Shown one piece after another: positions 33,815-42,543 of a stretch of 64,000 nt of DNA. The first letter of the stretch is position 1. Every line of letters starts with the position of its first letter. The notes below the pieces were generated by a model. The model made no database searches. It was not told the origin of the DNA and saw nothing but the letters and a program-made list of their open reading frames with translations. The DNA comes from Bacteroidaceae bacterium (lineage in GTDB: Bacteria > Bacteroidota > Bacteroidia > Bacteroidales > Bacteroidaceae). A program made the translations under genes and the position numbers. The stretch lies in the NCBI GenBank assembly GCA_017617235.1, contig JAFZWQ010000041.1, forward strand, positions 20,144 to 84,143. The letters run 5' to 3'.

Positions 33815-35118
33815 TTCACTCTGGTTATATGGGCACCAAGGGCATTCAGACGGCCCTCGATATTCTGGTAACCGCGGTCTATCTGACCAATATTGTCAAT
33901 CTGACTGATTCCCTGAGCTGACATTGCGGCAATGAGCAGGGCAATACCAGCACGGATATCGGGACTAGTCATGCGTCCGCCATGCAGAGGCATACGTTTG
34001 TCGTGTCCCACAACGACGGCACGATGCGGGTCGCACAGGATAATCTGCGCCCCCATGTCGATGAGTTTGTCCACAAAGAACAGACGGCTTTCAAACATCT
34101 TCTGGTGGATGAGCACAGAGCCTTTAGCCTGTGTGGCCACGACCAACAGAACACTCAATAAGTCTGGTGTCAGGCCCGGCCATGGAGCATCGGCTAGTGT
34201 CATGAAAGAGCCGTCGATGAAGGAGTCTATCTCGTAGTGTTCCTGTTCGGGGATAAAGATATTGTCGCCTTCGTGGCGCACCTCGATACCCAGACGACGG
34301 AATGTATAGGGAATAATGCCCAACTGATCATAGCCGGTATTCATGATGCGAACTCCCTTGCCACACATAGCCGCCATGCCAATAAACGAACCCACCTCAA
34401 TCATATCGGGCAGAATGGTATGCTCGGCTCCGTGCAGCTCCGTAACGCCCTCGATGGTGAGACGGTTGCTGGCAATACCCGAGATGTGTGCTCCCATCTT
34501 GTTCAACAGCGTGCACAACTGCTGGAGGTAGGGTTCGCATGCGGCATTATAGATGGTTGTCGTTCCCTTGGCAAAGACGGCAGCCATAACGATGTTGGCC
34601 GTTCCCGTCACCGAAGCCTCATCCAGCAGCATATAGCTGCCTTGCAGTTCCTTGGCCTTGATTTCGAACACGCCACGTTCCTTATCATAGATAAAGTCGG
34701 CACCCAATTTCTTGAATCCCAAGAAATGGGTATCGAGACGACGACGTCCTATCTGGTCGCCACCCGGACGAGAAACACAAGCCAAACCATAACGAGCCAA
34801 CAGCGGGCCCAAGAACATGACACTGCCCCTGAGGTGCGAGCAACGGGTCAAGAACTCGTCGCTTCGCAAATACTCGAGGTTAATGTTGTCTGCCTGGAAC
34901 GTATAGTCGCCAGGAGCGTTTTGGGTAATCTTCACCCCTATTTCCGACAACAGATGTATCTGGTTGTTGACGTCGGCAATGTTGGGGATATTCTTGATGC
35001 GAACCGGCTCGCTGGTCAACAACGTGGCACAAAGCACCTGCAATGCCTCGTTTTTCGCACCCTGGGGCTGTATCTCGCCCTGCAATGCATAACCGCCTTC
35101 TATTATAAATGATGCCAT
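33811..35118 (-). CDS. murA: UDP-N-acetylglucosamine 1-carboxyvinyltransferase with Asp in place of the catalytic Cys
   Basis: MurA transfers enolpyruvate from PEP to UDP-GlcNAc, the first step of peptidoglycan synthesis. The 435-aa product has the EPSP-synthase-like fold with 'QGAKNEALQVLCATLL' at its start and 'MGAHISGI', 'DMIEVGSFIGMAAM' later. The loop that holds Cys115 in E. coli reads 'RPGGDQIGRRRLDTHFLG', so Asp121 replaces the Cys that fosfomycin alkylates. The same change is known from Mycobacterium tuberculosis and Chlamydia MurA, where it gives fosfomycin resistance with activity kept. It lies 6 bp after DUF4290 and overlaps rimM. Confidence 0.96.
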   Translation of the reverse strand: MASFIIEGGYALQGEIQPQGAKNEALQVLCATLLTSEPVRIKNIPNIADVNNQIHLLSEIGVKITQNAPGDYTFQADNINLEYLRSDEFLTRCSHLRGSVMFLGPLLARYGLACVSRPGGDQIGRRRLDTHFLGFKKLGADFIYDKERGVFEIKAKELQGSYMLLDEASVTGTANIVMAAVFAKGTTTIYNAACEPYLQQLCTLLNKMGAHISGIASNRLTIEGVTELHGAEHTILPDMIEVGSFIGMAAMCGKGVRIMNTGYDQLGIIPYTFRRLGIEVRHEGDNIFIPEQEHYEIDSFIDGSFMTLADAPWPGLTPDLLSVLLVVATQAKGSVLIHQKMFESRLFFVDKLIDMGAQIILCDPHRAVVVGHDKRMPLHGGRMTSPDIRAGIALLIAAMSAQGISQIDNIGQIDRGYQNIEGRLNALGAHITRVK

Positions 35119-35124
35119 AACCGT

Positions 35125-35712
35125 TTACTTCTTCTTTTTCTTCTTGCCGCCATCCTGACGAGGCAGGGCTTGTACAGGAGCAAAGTGGAAATTATCGAGA
35201 TCCAGCTCCACTTGGCCCTTCGTGTAACGATAGATGTCGCTGGCCACCTTTTCCTCGTCCATTGCATCGCGATTCCACACAAACAGGCTCTGCTTCATCT
35301 GGTTGGCCGTCAACGCCAACAATTCGTCGCGTTCCTCTCCCTCTGGCATTTCAACCAACTGACGCAAGGATTCTTCAATAAGGAATCCATACTGACGCTG
35401 ACGGATGTTCTTCATCGGATACTTCACAGGTTCGGGTGCCGGAGCATCATCGCCCAAACGATTGATCTCGAATGGATAGTCCACATCGAGTTTGTAACCT
35501 GAGATGTAGGCGATGTGATCCCAAATACGATGTTTGTAGTCGGGTTGTTCACGTAACTGGGGTTGCATGTTTATCATGATGCTGAAGATGGACTCAGCAC
35601 AACGCTGGCGCTCTTCTCTGTCTTCAACTGTTACTGCATAGGCTATCATATCCTGGATGCCACGACCATATTCGGGCATCTGCAGTTTATCACGTTGGGT
35701 ATTATATTTCAT
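35125..35712 (-). CDS. DUF4290 family protein
   Basis: The 195-aa soluble protein is helical and has no signal peptide. It begins 'MKYNTQRDKLQMPEYGRGIQ', which I recognise as the start of the Bacteroidetes-specific DUF4290 family, commonly next to murA. Further conserved-looking parts are 'WDHIAYISGYKLDVDYPFE' and 'RQRQYGFLIEE'. The tail ends in a lysine run (GGKKKKKK). The function is unknown. Its start overlaps the tsaB stop (ATGA, 35709-35712) and it precedes murA by 6 bp. Confidence 0.9.
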   Translation of the reverse strand: MKYNTQRDKLQMPEYGRGIQDMIAYAVTVEDREERQRCAESIFSIMINMQPQLREQPDYKHRIWDHIAYISGYKLDVDYPFEINRLGDDAPAPEPVKYPMKNIRQRQYGFLIEESLRQLVEMPEGEERDELLALTANQMKQSLFVWNRDAMDEEKVASDIYRYTKGQVELDLDNFHFAPVQALPRQDGGKKKKKK

Positions 35713-36407
35713 TTCATTAAAACATTTTTCGGTTTCACTGCCACAAACTCTTTCAGATAGAAAGGTTCGCTATAGGCTACATCAGTATATTCCGCACGCA
35801 CATAACGCCGTTCGGCCAAAGGATACATATACTTTGCCAACGGGTTAATATCGTCGAGGAAGCGGGCATTGGGATGCTGAATCACGGTTCGTAACTTATT
35901 ACTGCCGTCGCCAAAGAAGTAGACAGGCCCACGGTCCAGGTATTCGCGATAGGTATCGCCATCCACCACGTCGGCCTGAATGCCACGAACGGGTTTCAAA
36001 GCCCTGTCGTAAACAGCACTGTACACTTCCATACGCCGTGCATCGATAGTGGGGACCAACAAAGCATCGTCTTCCAACTCGCCGCGATACAGCAACACCG
36101 GCACACACATAATCTCCAATGTGGGCAGGGCTATCAAGGGGATGTTGTAACCATAACAAACGCCCTTGGCCATTGAATATCCAATACGCAAACCCGTGTA
36201 ACTGCCAGGTCCCTCGCTTATGGCCACAGCATCCACGGGAATGGCGTGGCTGTTGGCAAACGAAAGGGCGTTCTCGACAAACACGCCACAGCGTGTAGCG
36301 TGATTCGGGCCTTCGAAATCTGCCTCCTCAAATAAGCATGCTCCATTCTCACTCAGAGCCACGGAACAAACCTTTGTACTAGTCTCAATATGTAATATGC
36401 AAGACAT
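35709..36407 (-). CDS. tsaB: tRNA t6A biosynthesis protein TsaB
   Basis: TsaB dimerises with TsaD in forming threonylcarbamoyladenosine at tRNA position 37. I use the ATG at 36407 (232 aa), since it begins directly with the ASKHA-fold strand 'ILHIETSTKVCSVALSENG'; the longer frame adds seven unlikely residues. 'AISEGPGSYTGLRIGYSMAKG' (about 66-86) is the family signature. It opens the eight-gene housekeeping cluster. A minus-strand -7 box (TATCTTTG, 36426-36433) lies 19 bp upstream. Confidence 0.94.
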   Translation of the reverse strand: MSCILHIETSTKVCSVALSENGACLFEEADFEGPNHATRCGVFVENALSFANSHAIPVDAVAISEGPGSYTGLRIGYSMAKGVCYGYNIPLIALPTLEIMCVPVLLYRGELEDDALLVPTIDARRMEVYSAVYDRALKPVRGIQADVVDGDTYREYLDRGPVYFFGDGSNKLRTVIQHPNARFLDDINPLAKYMYPLAERRYVRAEYTDVAYSEPFYLKEFVAVKPKNVLMK

Positions 36408-36425
36408 TTCTTTCCAAATTGTTGG

Positions 36426-36453
36426 CAAAGATACAAAATAATTTGTATTTTTG
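36426..36453. promoter_or_regulatory. Divergent tsaB / yicC promoters
   Basis: CAAAGATA (36426-36433) reads TATCTTTG on the minus strand for tsaB. TATTTTTG (36446-36453) is the plus-strand -7 box for the YicC gene, with TTGG 20 bp upstream at 36422-36425. The two boxes lie within 28 bp, so the polymerases would compete. Confidence 0.65.
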
Positions 36454-36478
36454 CACCATAAAATGCTGAAATAACATT

Positions 36479-37357
36479 ATGATACTATCAATGACGGGGT
36501 ACGGCAAGGCTTGTGTCGTATTCAACGGAAAGAAGATAACGGCTGAAATAAAGTCGTTGAACAGTAAATCGTTAGACCTCTCGACACGCGTAGTTGCGAT
36601 GTATCGCGAAAAGGAAATGGAGATTCGCAACATGATTTCCACAGCTTTGGAACGTGGAAAGGTTGAATTCAACCTGTGGACAGAAACGGAAGCCGCCACA
36701 CAGGCTGCTTCTATCAACGGGGCTGTTGCCGAGAACTATCGCAAACAGATACGCCACATCTGTGGCCAATATGGCATGCCCGAACCCGAAAACTGGTGGG
36801 GATTGCTGATGCGCCTGCCCGATGTGGTGTGTCGCGAAGAGGCGGTTGCAGAACTTACCGACGAAGAATGGAGTGTGGCTCGCGGTGTCATTGAGCAAGC
36901 CATCCAACAGCTTGTGGATTTCCGCAAACAGGAGGGTTTGGCCCTGCAGCATAAGTTCGAGGAGAAACTCGACAACATAGCCCAACTCATGGCAGCCATC
37001 GAACCCTTCGAGAAGGGACGTGTGGAGAAGATTCGCCAGCGGCTTGAAGAGAATCTGGAGAAAATCAAGACTGTCGAATACGACCGTAACCGTCTGGAAC
37101 AAGAGATGATATACTACATCGAGAAGCTGGACATCAACGAGGAAAAGCAACGTTTGGCCAACCACCTCCGCTATTTCCGCGAAACGATGGCCGACGGACA
37201 CGGTCAGGGAAAGAAACTTGGTTTCATTGCTCAGGAGATGGGACGCGAGATAAACACCACCGGTTCGAAGTCGAACGAAGCCGAGATGCAGAACATCGTT
37301 GTCCGAATGAAGGACGAATTGGAGCAAATTAAGGAACAAGTATTAAATGTAATGTAG
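36479..37357 (+). CDS. yicC: YicC-family endoribonuclease-type protein
   Basis: The 292-aa protein starts with 'ILSMTGYGKACVVFNGKKITAEIKSLNSKSLDL', the family N-terminal signature, and ends with the DUF1732-type C-terminal domain ('LGFIAQEMGREINTTGSKSNEAEMQNIVVRMKDELEQIKEQVLNV'-type region). E. coli YicC is an RNase that affects small-RNA turnover. The middle is a long coiled coil. It precedes gmk by 1 bp, a pairing seen widely in bacteria. Confidence 0.95.
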   Translation: MILSMTGYGKACVVFNGKKITAEIKSLNSKSLDLSTRVVAMYREKEMEIRNMISTALERGKVEFNLWTETEAATQAASINGAVAENYRKQIRHICGQYGMPEPENWWGLLMRLPDVVCREEAVAELTDEEWSVARGVIEQAIQQLVDFRKQEGLALQHKFEEKLDNIAQLMAAIEPFEKGRVEKIRQRLEENLEKIKTVEYDRNRLEQEMIYYIEKLDINEEKQRLANHLRYFRETMADGHGQGKKLGFIAQEMGREINTTGSKSNEAEMQNIVVRMKDELEQIKEQVLNVM

Positions 37358-37358
37358 G

Positions 37359-37928
37359 ATGCAAGGACGTTTGTTAATTTTCAGCGCGCCCAGCGGTAGC
37401 GGAAAGAGTACCATTGTACAGTACCTGATGCAGGAACACCCCGAATTTAACCTAGCTTTCAGCATCAGCGCCACCAGTCGTCCCCCACGTGGAAAGGAAC
37501 AGGACGGGGTGGAATACTTCTTCCTGTCGCCCGAAGAATTCAAAAAGAAGATAGGAGACAACGAATTCCTGGAATACGAGGAAGTATATCAGAATCGTTT
37601 CTACGGCACCCTGAAGAGCCAAGTGGAACGACAGTTGGCAGCTGGACAGAATGTAGTTTTCGACGTCGATGTCAAAGGAGGTTGTAATATCAAACAGTTC
37701 TATGGCAACCGCGCCCTCAGCATTTTCATCCAACCACCATCGGTCGACGAACTGCGTCGCCGTCTGGTGAGTCGTGCTACAGACGATGCCGAACAAATCG
37801 AACGTCGGTTAGCCAAAGCCGAAGAAGAGATGTCCTATGCCCCACGCTTCGACAAAATACTGGTCAACGACGATTTGGAGACTGCCAAAGCAGAAGCCGT
37901 AACCTTGCTAAACGATTTCTTGAAATGA
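37359..37928 (+). CDS. gmk: Guanylate kinase
   Basis: The enzyme phosphorylates GMP to GDP. The 189-aa product has the P-loop 'FSAPSGSGKSTIVQYLM' (about 6-22), the GMP-binding 'SISATSRPPRGKEQDGVEYFF' and 'NEFLEYEEVYQNRFYGT', and 'DVDVKGGCNIKQFY'. It has the standard length. It overlaps the next gene in an ATGA (37925-37928). Confidence 0.97.
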   Translation: MQGRLLIFSAPSGSGKSTIVQYLMQEHPEFNLAFSISATSRPPRGKEQDGVEYFFLSPEEFKKKIGDNEFLEYEEVYQNRFYGTLKSQVERQLAAGQNVVFDVDVKGGCNIKQFYGNRALSIFIQPPSVDELRRRLVSRATDDAEQIERRLAKAEEEMSYAPRFDKILVNDDLETAKAEAVTLLNDFLK

Positions 37929-38107
37929 CGAATTTACGACTAACCGGTTTTCTGATTATGGGACTTGCCCTCACCATGGGCATCATCCTCTGGTTCATGC
38001 ACGAAAAGGAATGGGCCGCCATGCTTTTTGTGCTGGCCCTGTTACAGGCTCTCATCATTGTGCTCAATTGGAACAAAGAGCGTAAGCGCAAACGATACAG
38101 CAAATGA
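37925..38107 (+). CDS. Small two-helix inner membrane protein, unknown function
   Basis: The 60-aa product has two hydrophobic segments (about 7-25 and 31-48) followed by a very basic tail (NKERKRKRYSK). By the positive-inside rule the tail is cytoplasmic. Start and stop are both in ATGA overlaps with gmk and nadD, which strongly supports that it is translated. I do not recognise a family. Confidence 0.75.
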   Translation: MTNLRLTGFLIMGLALTMGIILWFMHEKEWAAMLFVLALLQALIIVLNWNKERKRKRYSK

Positions 38108-38679
38108 GAATAGGCATCTTCGGCGGATCTTTCAATCCCATCCACACTGGCCATATCCGGCTTGGCGAATCGCTGTGCCGCAAGGGTTGGGTGGACGAAT
38201 TGTGGTTTTTGGTATCCCCACTAAACCCGCTGAAGCAAACATCCACCGACTTGCTGGCCGACGAGGCTCGTCTCCATTTAGCCGAACTTGCAGTCCAGGG
38301 GAAGCCCCATCTGCAAGTTTCCGACTTCGAAATGCATCTGCCGCGTCCCTCGTATATGGTGCGTACACTCGAACTGTTGCGTAGTCAGCATCCCACCGAC
38401 GAATTTCTGCTCGTCATTGGAGCCGACAACTGGCTGCGTTTCCCCCAATGGCGCGACAGTCAGGAAATATTACGCCACCATCGCATTCTGGTTTATCCCC
38501 GACCCGGCTATATAATCGACATCAACACTCTGCCGACAGGCGTGCAGGCCGTCGATACTCCCCTATTCGATATCAGCTCCACCCAAATCCGTCAAGCTAT
38601 CCACCAAGGCAGTTATCGCGGACGTGGACTGAATCCCAAAGTATGGAAAGAAATTAAACAAAAACAATATTATCTATGA
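38104..38679 (+). CDS. nadD: Nicotinate-nucleotide adenylyltransferase
   Basis: NadD makes deamido-NAD from nicotinate mononucleotide and ATP. The 191-aa product has the nucleotidylyltransferase motif 'GIFGGSFNPIHTGHIRLGE' (4-22) with the HxGH, 'FLLVIGADNWLRFPQWRD' and the C-terminal 'DISSTQIRQAI'. Overlapping ATGA junctions on both sides tie it to the small membrane protein and the MORN protein. Confidence 0.96.
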   Translation: MRIGIFGGSFNPIHTGHIRLGESLCRKGWVDELWFLVSPLNPLKQTSTDLLADEARLHLAELAVQGKPHLQVSDFEMHLPRPSYMVRTLELLRSQHPTDEFLLVIGADNWLRFPQWRDSQEILRHHRILVYPRPGYIIDINTLPTGVQAVDTPLFDISSTQIRQAIHQGSYRGRGLNPKVWKEIKQKQYYL

Positions 38680-39344
38680 AACGCATTGCACTTATCCTTT
38701 TTCTTTTGACATTTGCCGTTAGTCGCGAACAGAGTTCGCTCCACGCCCAGCGCACACCGTTGGAGAAATACGAACTGGCTCCTGGAGGATTCGAAAACGT
38801 GTACATCGACCATGTCAAAGGGTTCGCCAGCCACACCATCGACATTGGCGACAACCAGTACCTGGGTCAGGTGTCGCGCGACCACCAGTTCTATGGATAC
38901 GGGATGTTCATCAACGGCGACGGTTCACTCATTATTGGTAAATTCCGCGACAGCCAGCTTTTGTTCGGCATCACGCTGACACAGACAGGTGCCGTAGTGG
39001 GCAATCAGGCCAACCACGCAGCTTACAGCCTCACCAGCGGACGACTGGAATATATCATCCGCAACGGAGAAAAACTGCTGCCCGAACAACTATCGACGCT
39101 TGATTATGGTTTCGTAACCATGAAATACAGCAACGGCGATCAGTATGTGGGTGAGGTCTATCAGCGCAAGCGTCACGGCTATGGTATTTACTACTATCGC
39201 AACGGCGACTTCTGGTTTGGCGAATACGACGGCGACATCCGCAATGGTTTCGGTGCGTATTTCACCGTCGATGGCGACATCCAAATCGGCGAATGGCAGG
39301 GCGAGGATGAAAAACGCGTCATCCAAGTCAAGAAGCGCCGCTAA
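38676..39344 (+). CDS. Secreted MORN-repeat protein
   Basis: The 222-aa product has a signal peptide (MKRIALILFLLTFAVS; cleavage probably after LHAQ). About four MORN-type beta-hairpins follow: 'QYLGQVSRDHQFYGYGMFI', 'QYVGEVYQRKRHGYGIYYY', 'DFWFGEYDGDIRNGFGAYF' and 'DIQIGEWQGEDEKR'. MORN repeats form extended sheets that bind partners; the role here is unknown. It is the last gene of the yicC-gmk-nadD operon and converges with the beta-helix lipoprotein gene, 12 bp away, without an obvious terminator. Confidence 0.8.
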   Translation: MKRIALILFLLTFAVSREQSSLHAQRTPLEKYELAPGGFENVYIDHVKGFASHTIDIGDNQYLGQVSRDHQFYGYGMFINGDGSLIIGKFRDSQLLFGITLTQTGAVVGNQANHAAYSLTSGRLEYIIRNGEKLLPEQLSTLDYGFVTMKYSNGDQYVGEVYQRKRHGYGIYYYRNGDFWFGEYDGDIRNGFGAYFTVDGDIQIGEWQGEDEKRVIQVKKRR

Positions 39345-39356
39345 GCAAAATCCGAT

Positions 39357-40844
39357 TTATTTTCCTTCGTAAGCTCCTGCATCGGGCTCTCCGTCGGCCA
39401 AACGGCTGACGCCACGTCTGTCGATGGGGAAGAGTTTACTATACTCAGAATCTGCCAGACCACGAATGGCAGAGAGGGAATCTGGTGCAAAGTCGTAAAG
39501 GAAATTGTCCGTATCAAAGAGGACGAAATGGTCCTTACCAGTAACCTCCAACGAATCGGGCAGGTCGTATCGTATGTCCACGAAACGCGAGTCGTCGGAC
39601 ACGACGGTGCGCAACAGTGAGTTCTGGAACAGAAAATCGACATCATCGAAGGTATTTTCCGCCAGATTTCCCATCACCACATCGTCGGCATAGCCCGTAA
39701 TGACACAGTTTACGAAGTAGCACCACAGCAGCGGACGATAGATGTCCTCTCCCTCCATATCTGCCATATAGAGGGCGTCGTCGCGACTGGCAGAGAGGGG
39801 ATAGAACTGAGCAATGGTGCAGTGGACAAAGACGTGTGCCCCACCCTCGATGTCGACACAGCGGCCCAGGGTGTTACTGATTTGGGTACCCGTAACCTGT
39901 GTGCGGCAATGGGTGAATACCAGACCTGGGCCTCCAATGTTGTGGACGATACAGTCCTCCATGAGCAGCAACGGGTCGCTATCCTCCGTCAGGGCAGTGC
40001 TGTCGCAGATGATGCCATAATCTCCACTATGTATGTCGCATTGTGTCAGTTCGTTGTTCTTGGAATCAGCAAAGAAATGGACACCTCCCCAACGGTTGGG
40101 TGTGTTGTCGTAGGGTAGATAGGGGAACATACGGTCTGTGCGATCACCCCGCAAGGTTACCGGCTGCGCCAGCGTACCGTTGGCTTTCAACGTACCATGA
40201 ACCAGTAACGAGGTTTGGTCGTGGAACATGAGGGTGCAGCCCTGGGGCAGCGTGAGCGTGACGCCTGAAGCCACCACCAACGAGTCGTATATGACGTAAG
40301 GACGTTGGGCATCGAGGATACGGTCGGACGTAATGGTTTCGCCACGCAGGACGATGACATCCATTCCAGAAGCTGTAAGCACGACCTTTTGCTGGACTCC
40401 GCTTTCCAACGTAAAGAGCAACTGATCCTCAAAGTCACGGATGGCATCGCTGTCGGCATCGGGTAACAACACCTCAATACGAACGTAGATGCTGTCCTTG
40501 CGTCGGACCTCGAAGTCCTCCCCCACTCCAGCAGCTAGATACTGCCCATCGACATTGATGCGGAAATGCGAGGCGGCACCCTGAGCCAACTCTACCCGAC
40601 TGATGCGCAGTCCTTTGTCATTATCGTTGTGGACAATAAGGGTCTTGGTGGCTGAACCCTGTTGCGTAATAATAGTGTCGAACGCCACCGTATCTGCAGA
40701 CAGCGTCAGCTGCGCCGTTGGTGCCGTCGTCCACGAATCGTAGTCATCGCACGAGATAAGCAGGAACGCCAAAAGCAACCCCACCCCCAATCCCCTCCCG
40801 AGGGAAGGGCGTATATACTTTTGTAGTTTATCTATTAAAAGCAT
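39357..40844 (-). CDS. Lipoprotein with right-handed beta-helix-like repeats
   Basis: The 495-aa product has a lipoprotein signal with lipobox LLISC (Cys32). Residues about 12-20 of that signal (RPSLGRGLG) are encoded by REP-like copy B6. After an N-terminal Ig-like part ('TKTLIVHNDNDKGLRISRVEL') come repeated strand-turn units such as 'ASGVTLTLPQGCTLMFHDQTSLLVHGTLKANGTLAQPVTLRG', a polymorphic right-handed parallel beta-helix pattern. The end (GVSRLADGEPDAGAYEGK) matches the 'PDxGAxE' close common in Bacteroidetes beta-helix proteins. Such proteins bind or cut polysaccharides, but no catalytic residues can be picked out. No nearer alternative start removes the repeat part without losing the signal. 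Confidence 0.8.
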   Translation of the reverse strand: MLLIDKLQKYIRPSLGRGLGVGLLLAFLLISCDDYDSWTTAPTAQLTLSADTVAFDTIITQQGSATKTLIVHNDNDKGLRISRVELAQGAASHFRINVDGQYLAAGVGEDFEVRRKDSIYVRIEVLLPDADSDAIRDFEDQLLFTLESGVQQKVVLTASGMDVIVLRGETITSDRILDAQRPYVIYDSLVVASGVTLTLPQGCTLMFHDQTSLLVHGTLKANGTLAQPVTLRGDRTDRMFPYLPYDNTPNRWGGVHFFADSKNNELTQCDIHSGDYGIICDSTALTEDSDPLLLMEDCIVHNIGGPGLVFTHCRTQVTGTQISNTLGRCVDIEGGAHVFVHCTIAQFYPLSASRDDALYMADMEGEDIYRPLLWCYFVNCVITGYADDVVMGNLAENTFDDVDFLFQNSLLRTVVSDDSRFVDIRYDLPDSLEVTGKDHFVLFDTDNFLYDFAPDSLSAIRGLADSEYSKLFPIDRRGVSRLADGEPDAGAYEGK

Positions 40845-40907
40845 ATCCGTAATAGTAATGAATATGTAATCACTCCCCTCCCCTCGGGGAGGGTTAGGGA
40901 AGGGGTT
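40779..40907. repeat. REP-like inverted pair B6/B7
   Basis: B6 (40779-40809, ACCCCACCCCCAATCCCCTC then CCGAGGG) and B7 (40873-40907) are inverted copies separated by about 63 bp. B7 contains CCCTCCCCTCGGGGAGGG (40876-40893), identical to the 18-mer in B2. B6 lies inside the signal peptide of the beta-helix lipoprotein; B7 fills the gap up to the pepD stop and may act as a transcription terminator. Confidence 0.85.
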
Positions 40908-42356
40908 TTAAATGTTTTCCAGGATGGCAAGAAGGTGATCCCAAACCATCTGGACGGTGGGGATAAGGAGCTTCTCGTCAGGCGAATGCACACCACGCAA
41001 AGTGGGACCGAAGCTCACCATATCCAAAGCAGGATACTTCTCGCTAAAGAGACCGCACTCGAGACCCGCATGAATACCGCGAACGATGGGTTCCTTGCCA
41101 AACAGACGCTTGTACTGGGCTACAGTAACCTTCAGCAGATGGCTGTCGGGATTGGGTTTCCAGCCAGGATAGCCCTCACCGGTTTCTGTCTCGGCACCTG
41201 CCAATTGGAAGATAGCGGCGAAGGTGTCTGCCACGTTGTGACGGGCACTGAGCAGGGAACTGCGCTGACTGCTGTTAATCTCTATTGTCTTGCGCTCGGG
41301 CACCATGTGGATACTGGCCAGATTGGTGCTGGTTTCCACAAGGGCAATATCTTGCGACATCGCGAAGACACCGTTGAACACACCCTGCAGAGCTGTTATC
41401 AGGCGCTGACCTGTCTGACTGTCCACAACGGTAGGTGTGGCGTCAGCCGTCTCCAGCAGGAACTCCATCGTGGGCTCTGTTACACGATACTCCTCCTCGA
41501 CATCGGCTGCGAACAGGTTCCAATCAACGCGGATGGTCTCCTTCATCGATACGGGAATGGCGATGGTGGCACGCGCCTCACGAGGAATGGCGTTGTGCAA
41601 TCCACCTGCCTGTATGTCTGCAATGAGCACAGGCATCTTCTTCTGTTCCATATAGAGGAAGCGGGCCAAGAGTTTGTTGGCATTGGCGCGTTTTTTATCG
41701 ATATCATCGCCCGAATGACCACCTGTCAGACCCTTTATGCAGAGCGATACAAAGAACTGGCCGCTGGGTGCAGGCTGATCCTCGTAGTGGAAGGTTGCTG
41801 TAGTGCGACATCCACCGGCACAGCTGACGAACATTTCGCCTTCGTCCTCAGAGTCGAGGTTGATGAGGTACTGGCCCGTCATAAAGTCGGACTGCATGCC
41901 CTCGGCACCCGTCAGCCCCGTTTCCTCGTCGCGTGTGAAAACGCATTCCAGCGGACCGTGCTTCAAGGTGTTGTCAGCCAAAATGGCCATCTCCATAGCC
42001 ACACCTATGCCGTCGTCGGCTCCCAAAGTAGTACCTTTGGCTTTCATCCACTCACCATCGATGTAGGTCTCGATGGCGTCCTTGTCGAAGTCGAACTCGC
42101 GGTCGGCATTCTTCTCGCACACCATGTCCATGTGGCTCTGCAGGACAACGGTTGGCTTCGACTCCATACCTGGCGTAGCAGGTTTGCGGATGATGACGTT
42201 GCCCGTCTCGTCGCGACGGGTCTCCAGGCCCAGTCCCTTGCCATATTCCAACAGGAACTCTATCATCTTCTCCTCACGCTTCGAGGGGCGAGGGACCTTA
42301 TTCACCTGTGCAAAGCACTCGAACACACTCTTGGGGGTCAACATTGTTTCATTCAT
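40908..42356 (-). CDS. pepD: Aminoacyl-histidine dipeptidase (M20 family)
   Basis: The 482-aa metallopeptidase has the M20 motifs: 'VVLQSHMDMVCEKN' (about 68-81, His and Asp ligands), the bridging Asp in 'LGADDGIGVAMEMA' (about 113-126), the catalytic Glu pair in 'TRDEETGLTGAEGM' (about 143-156) and the distal His near 'GIHAGLECG'. It cleaves Xaa-His and other dipeptides in the cytoplasm; no signal peptide is present. It has a minus-strand -7 box (TATTTTTG) at 42383-42390. Confidence 0.95.
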   Translation of the reverse strand: MNETMLTPKSVFECFAQVNKVPRPSKREEKMIEFLLEYGKGLGLETRRDETGNVIIRKPATPGMESKPTVVLQSHMDMVCEKNADREFDFDKDAIETYIDGEWMKAKGTTLGADDGIGVAMEMAILADNTLKHGPLECVFTRDEETGLTGAEGMQSDFMTGQYLINLDSEDEGEMFVSCAGGCRTTATFHYEDQPAPSGQFFVSLCIKGLTGGHSGDDIDKKRANANKLLARFLYMEQKKMPVLIADIQAGGLHNAIPREARATIAIPVSMKETIRVDWNLFAADVEEEYRVTEPTMEFLLETADATPTVVDSQTGQRLITALQGVFNGVFAMSQDIALVETSTNLASIHMVPERKTIEINSSQRSSLLSARHNVADTFAAIFQLAGAETETGEGYPGWKPNPDSHLLKVTVAQYKRLFGKEPIVRGIHAGLECGLFSEKYPALDMVSFGPTLRGVHSPDEKLLIPTVQMVWDHLLAILENI

Positions 42357-42382
42357 ATGGGTAAATATTACTTTTATCGGCT

Positions 42383-42535
42383 CAAAAATACAAAATATAC
42401 CTTATATATTATAACGGATACAAAGTTTTTTTCGTATAAGCACACGCATTTATTTACAAGGCCGTTAAAAAAACATAAAACACCTATCTATTTTTAGTTT
42501 TTAATTTTCCATTTTTAATTTACTTCGTACCTTTG
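42383..42535. promoter_or_regulatory. Divergent pepD / 42544 promoter region
   Basis: CAAAAATA at 42383-42390 is the minus-strand -7 box for pepD. TACCTTTG at 42528-42535 is the plus-strand -7 box for the small membrane protein, 8 bp before its ATG. Between them lie AT-rich simple sequence and a TTTTTAATTTTCC-type string of the AT repeat family. Confidence 0.6.
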
Positions 42536-42543
42536 CACCCGAT

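Noticed and set aside
40935-42497. 520-codon plus-strand frame
   Set aside because: Antisense to pepD, whose M20 motifs are complete.
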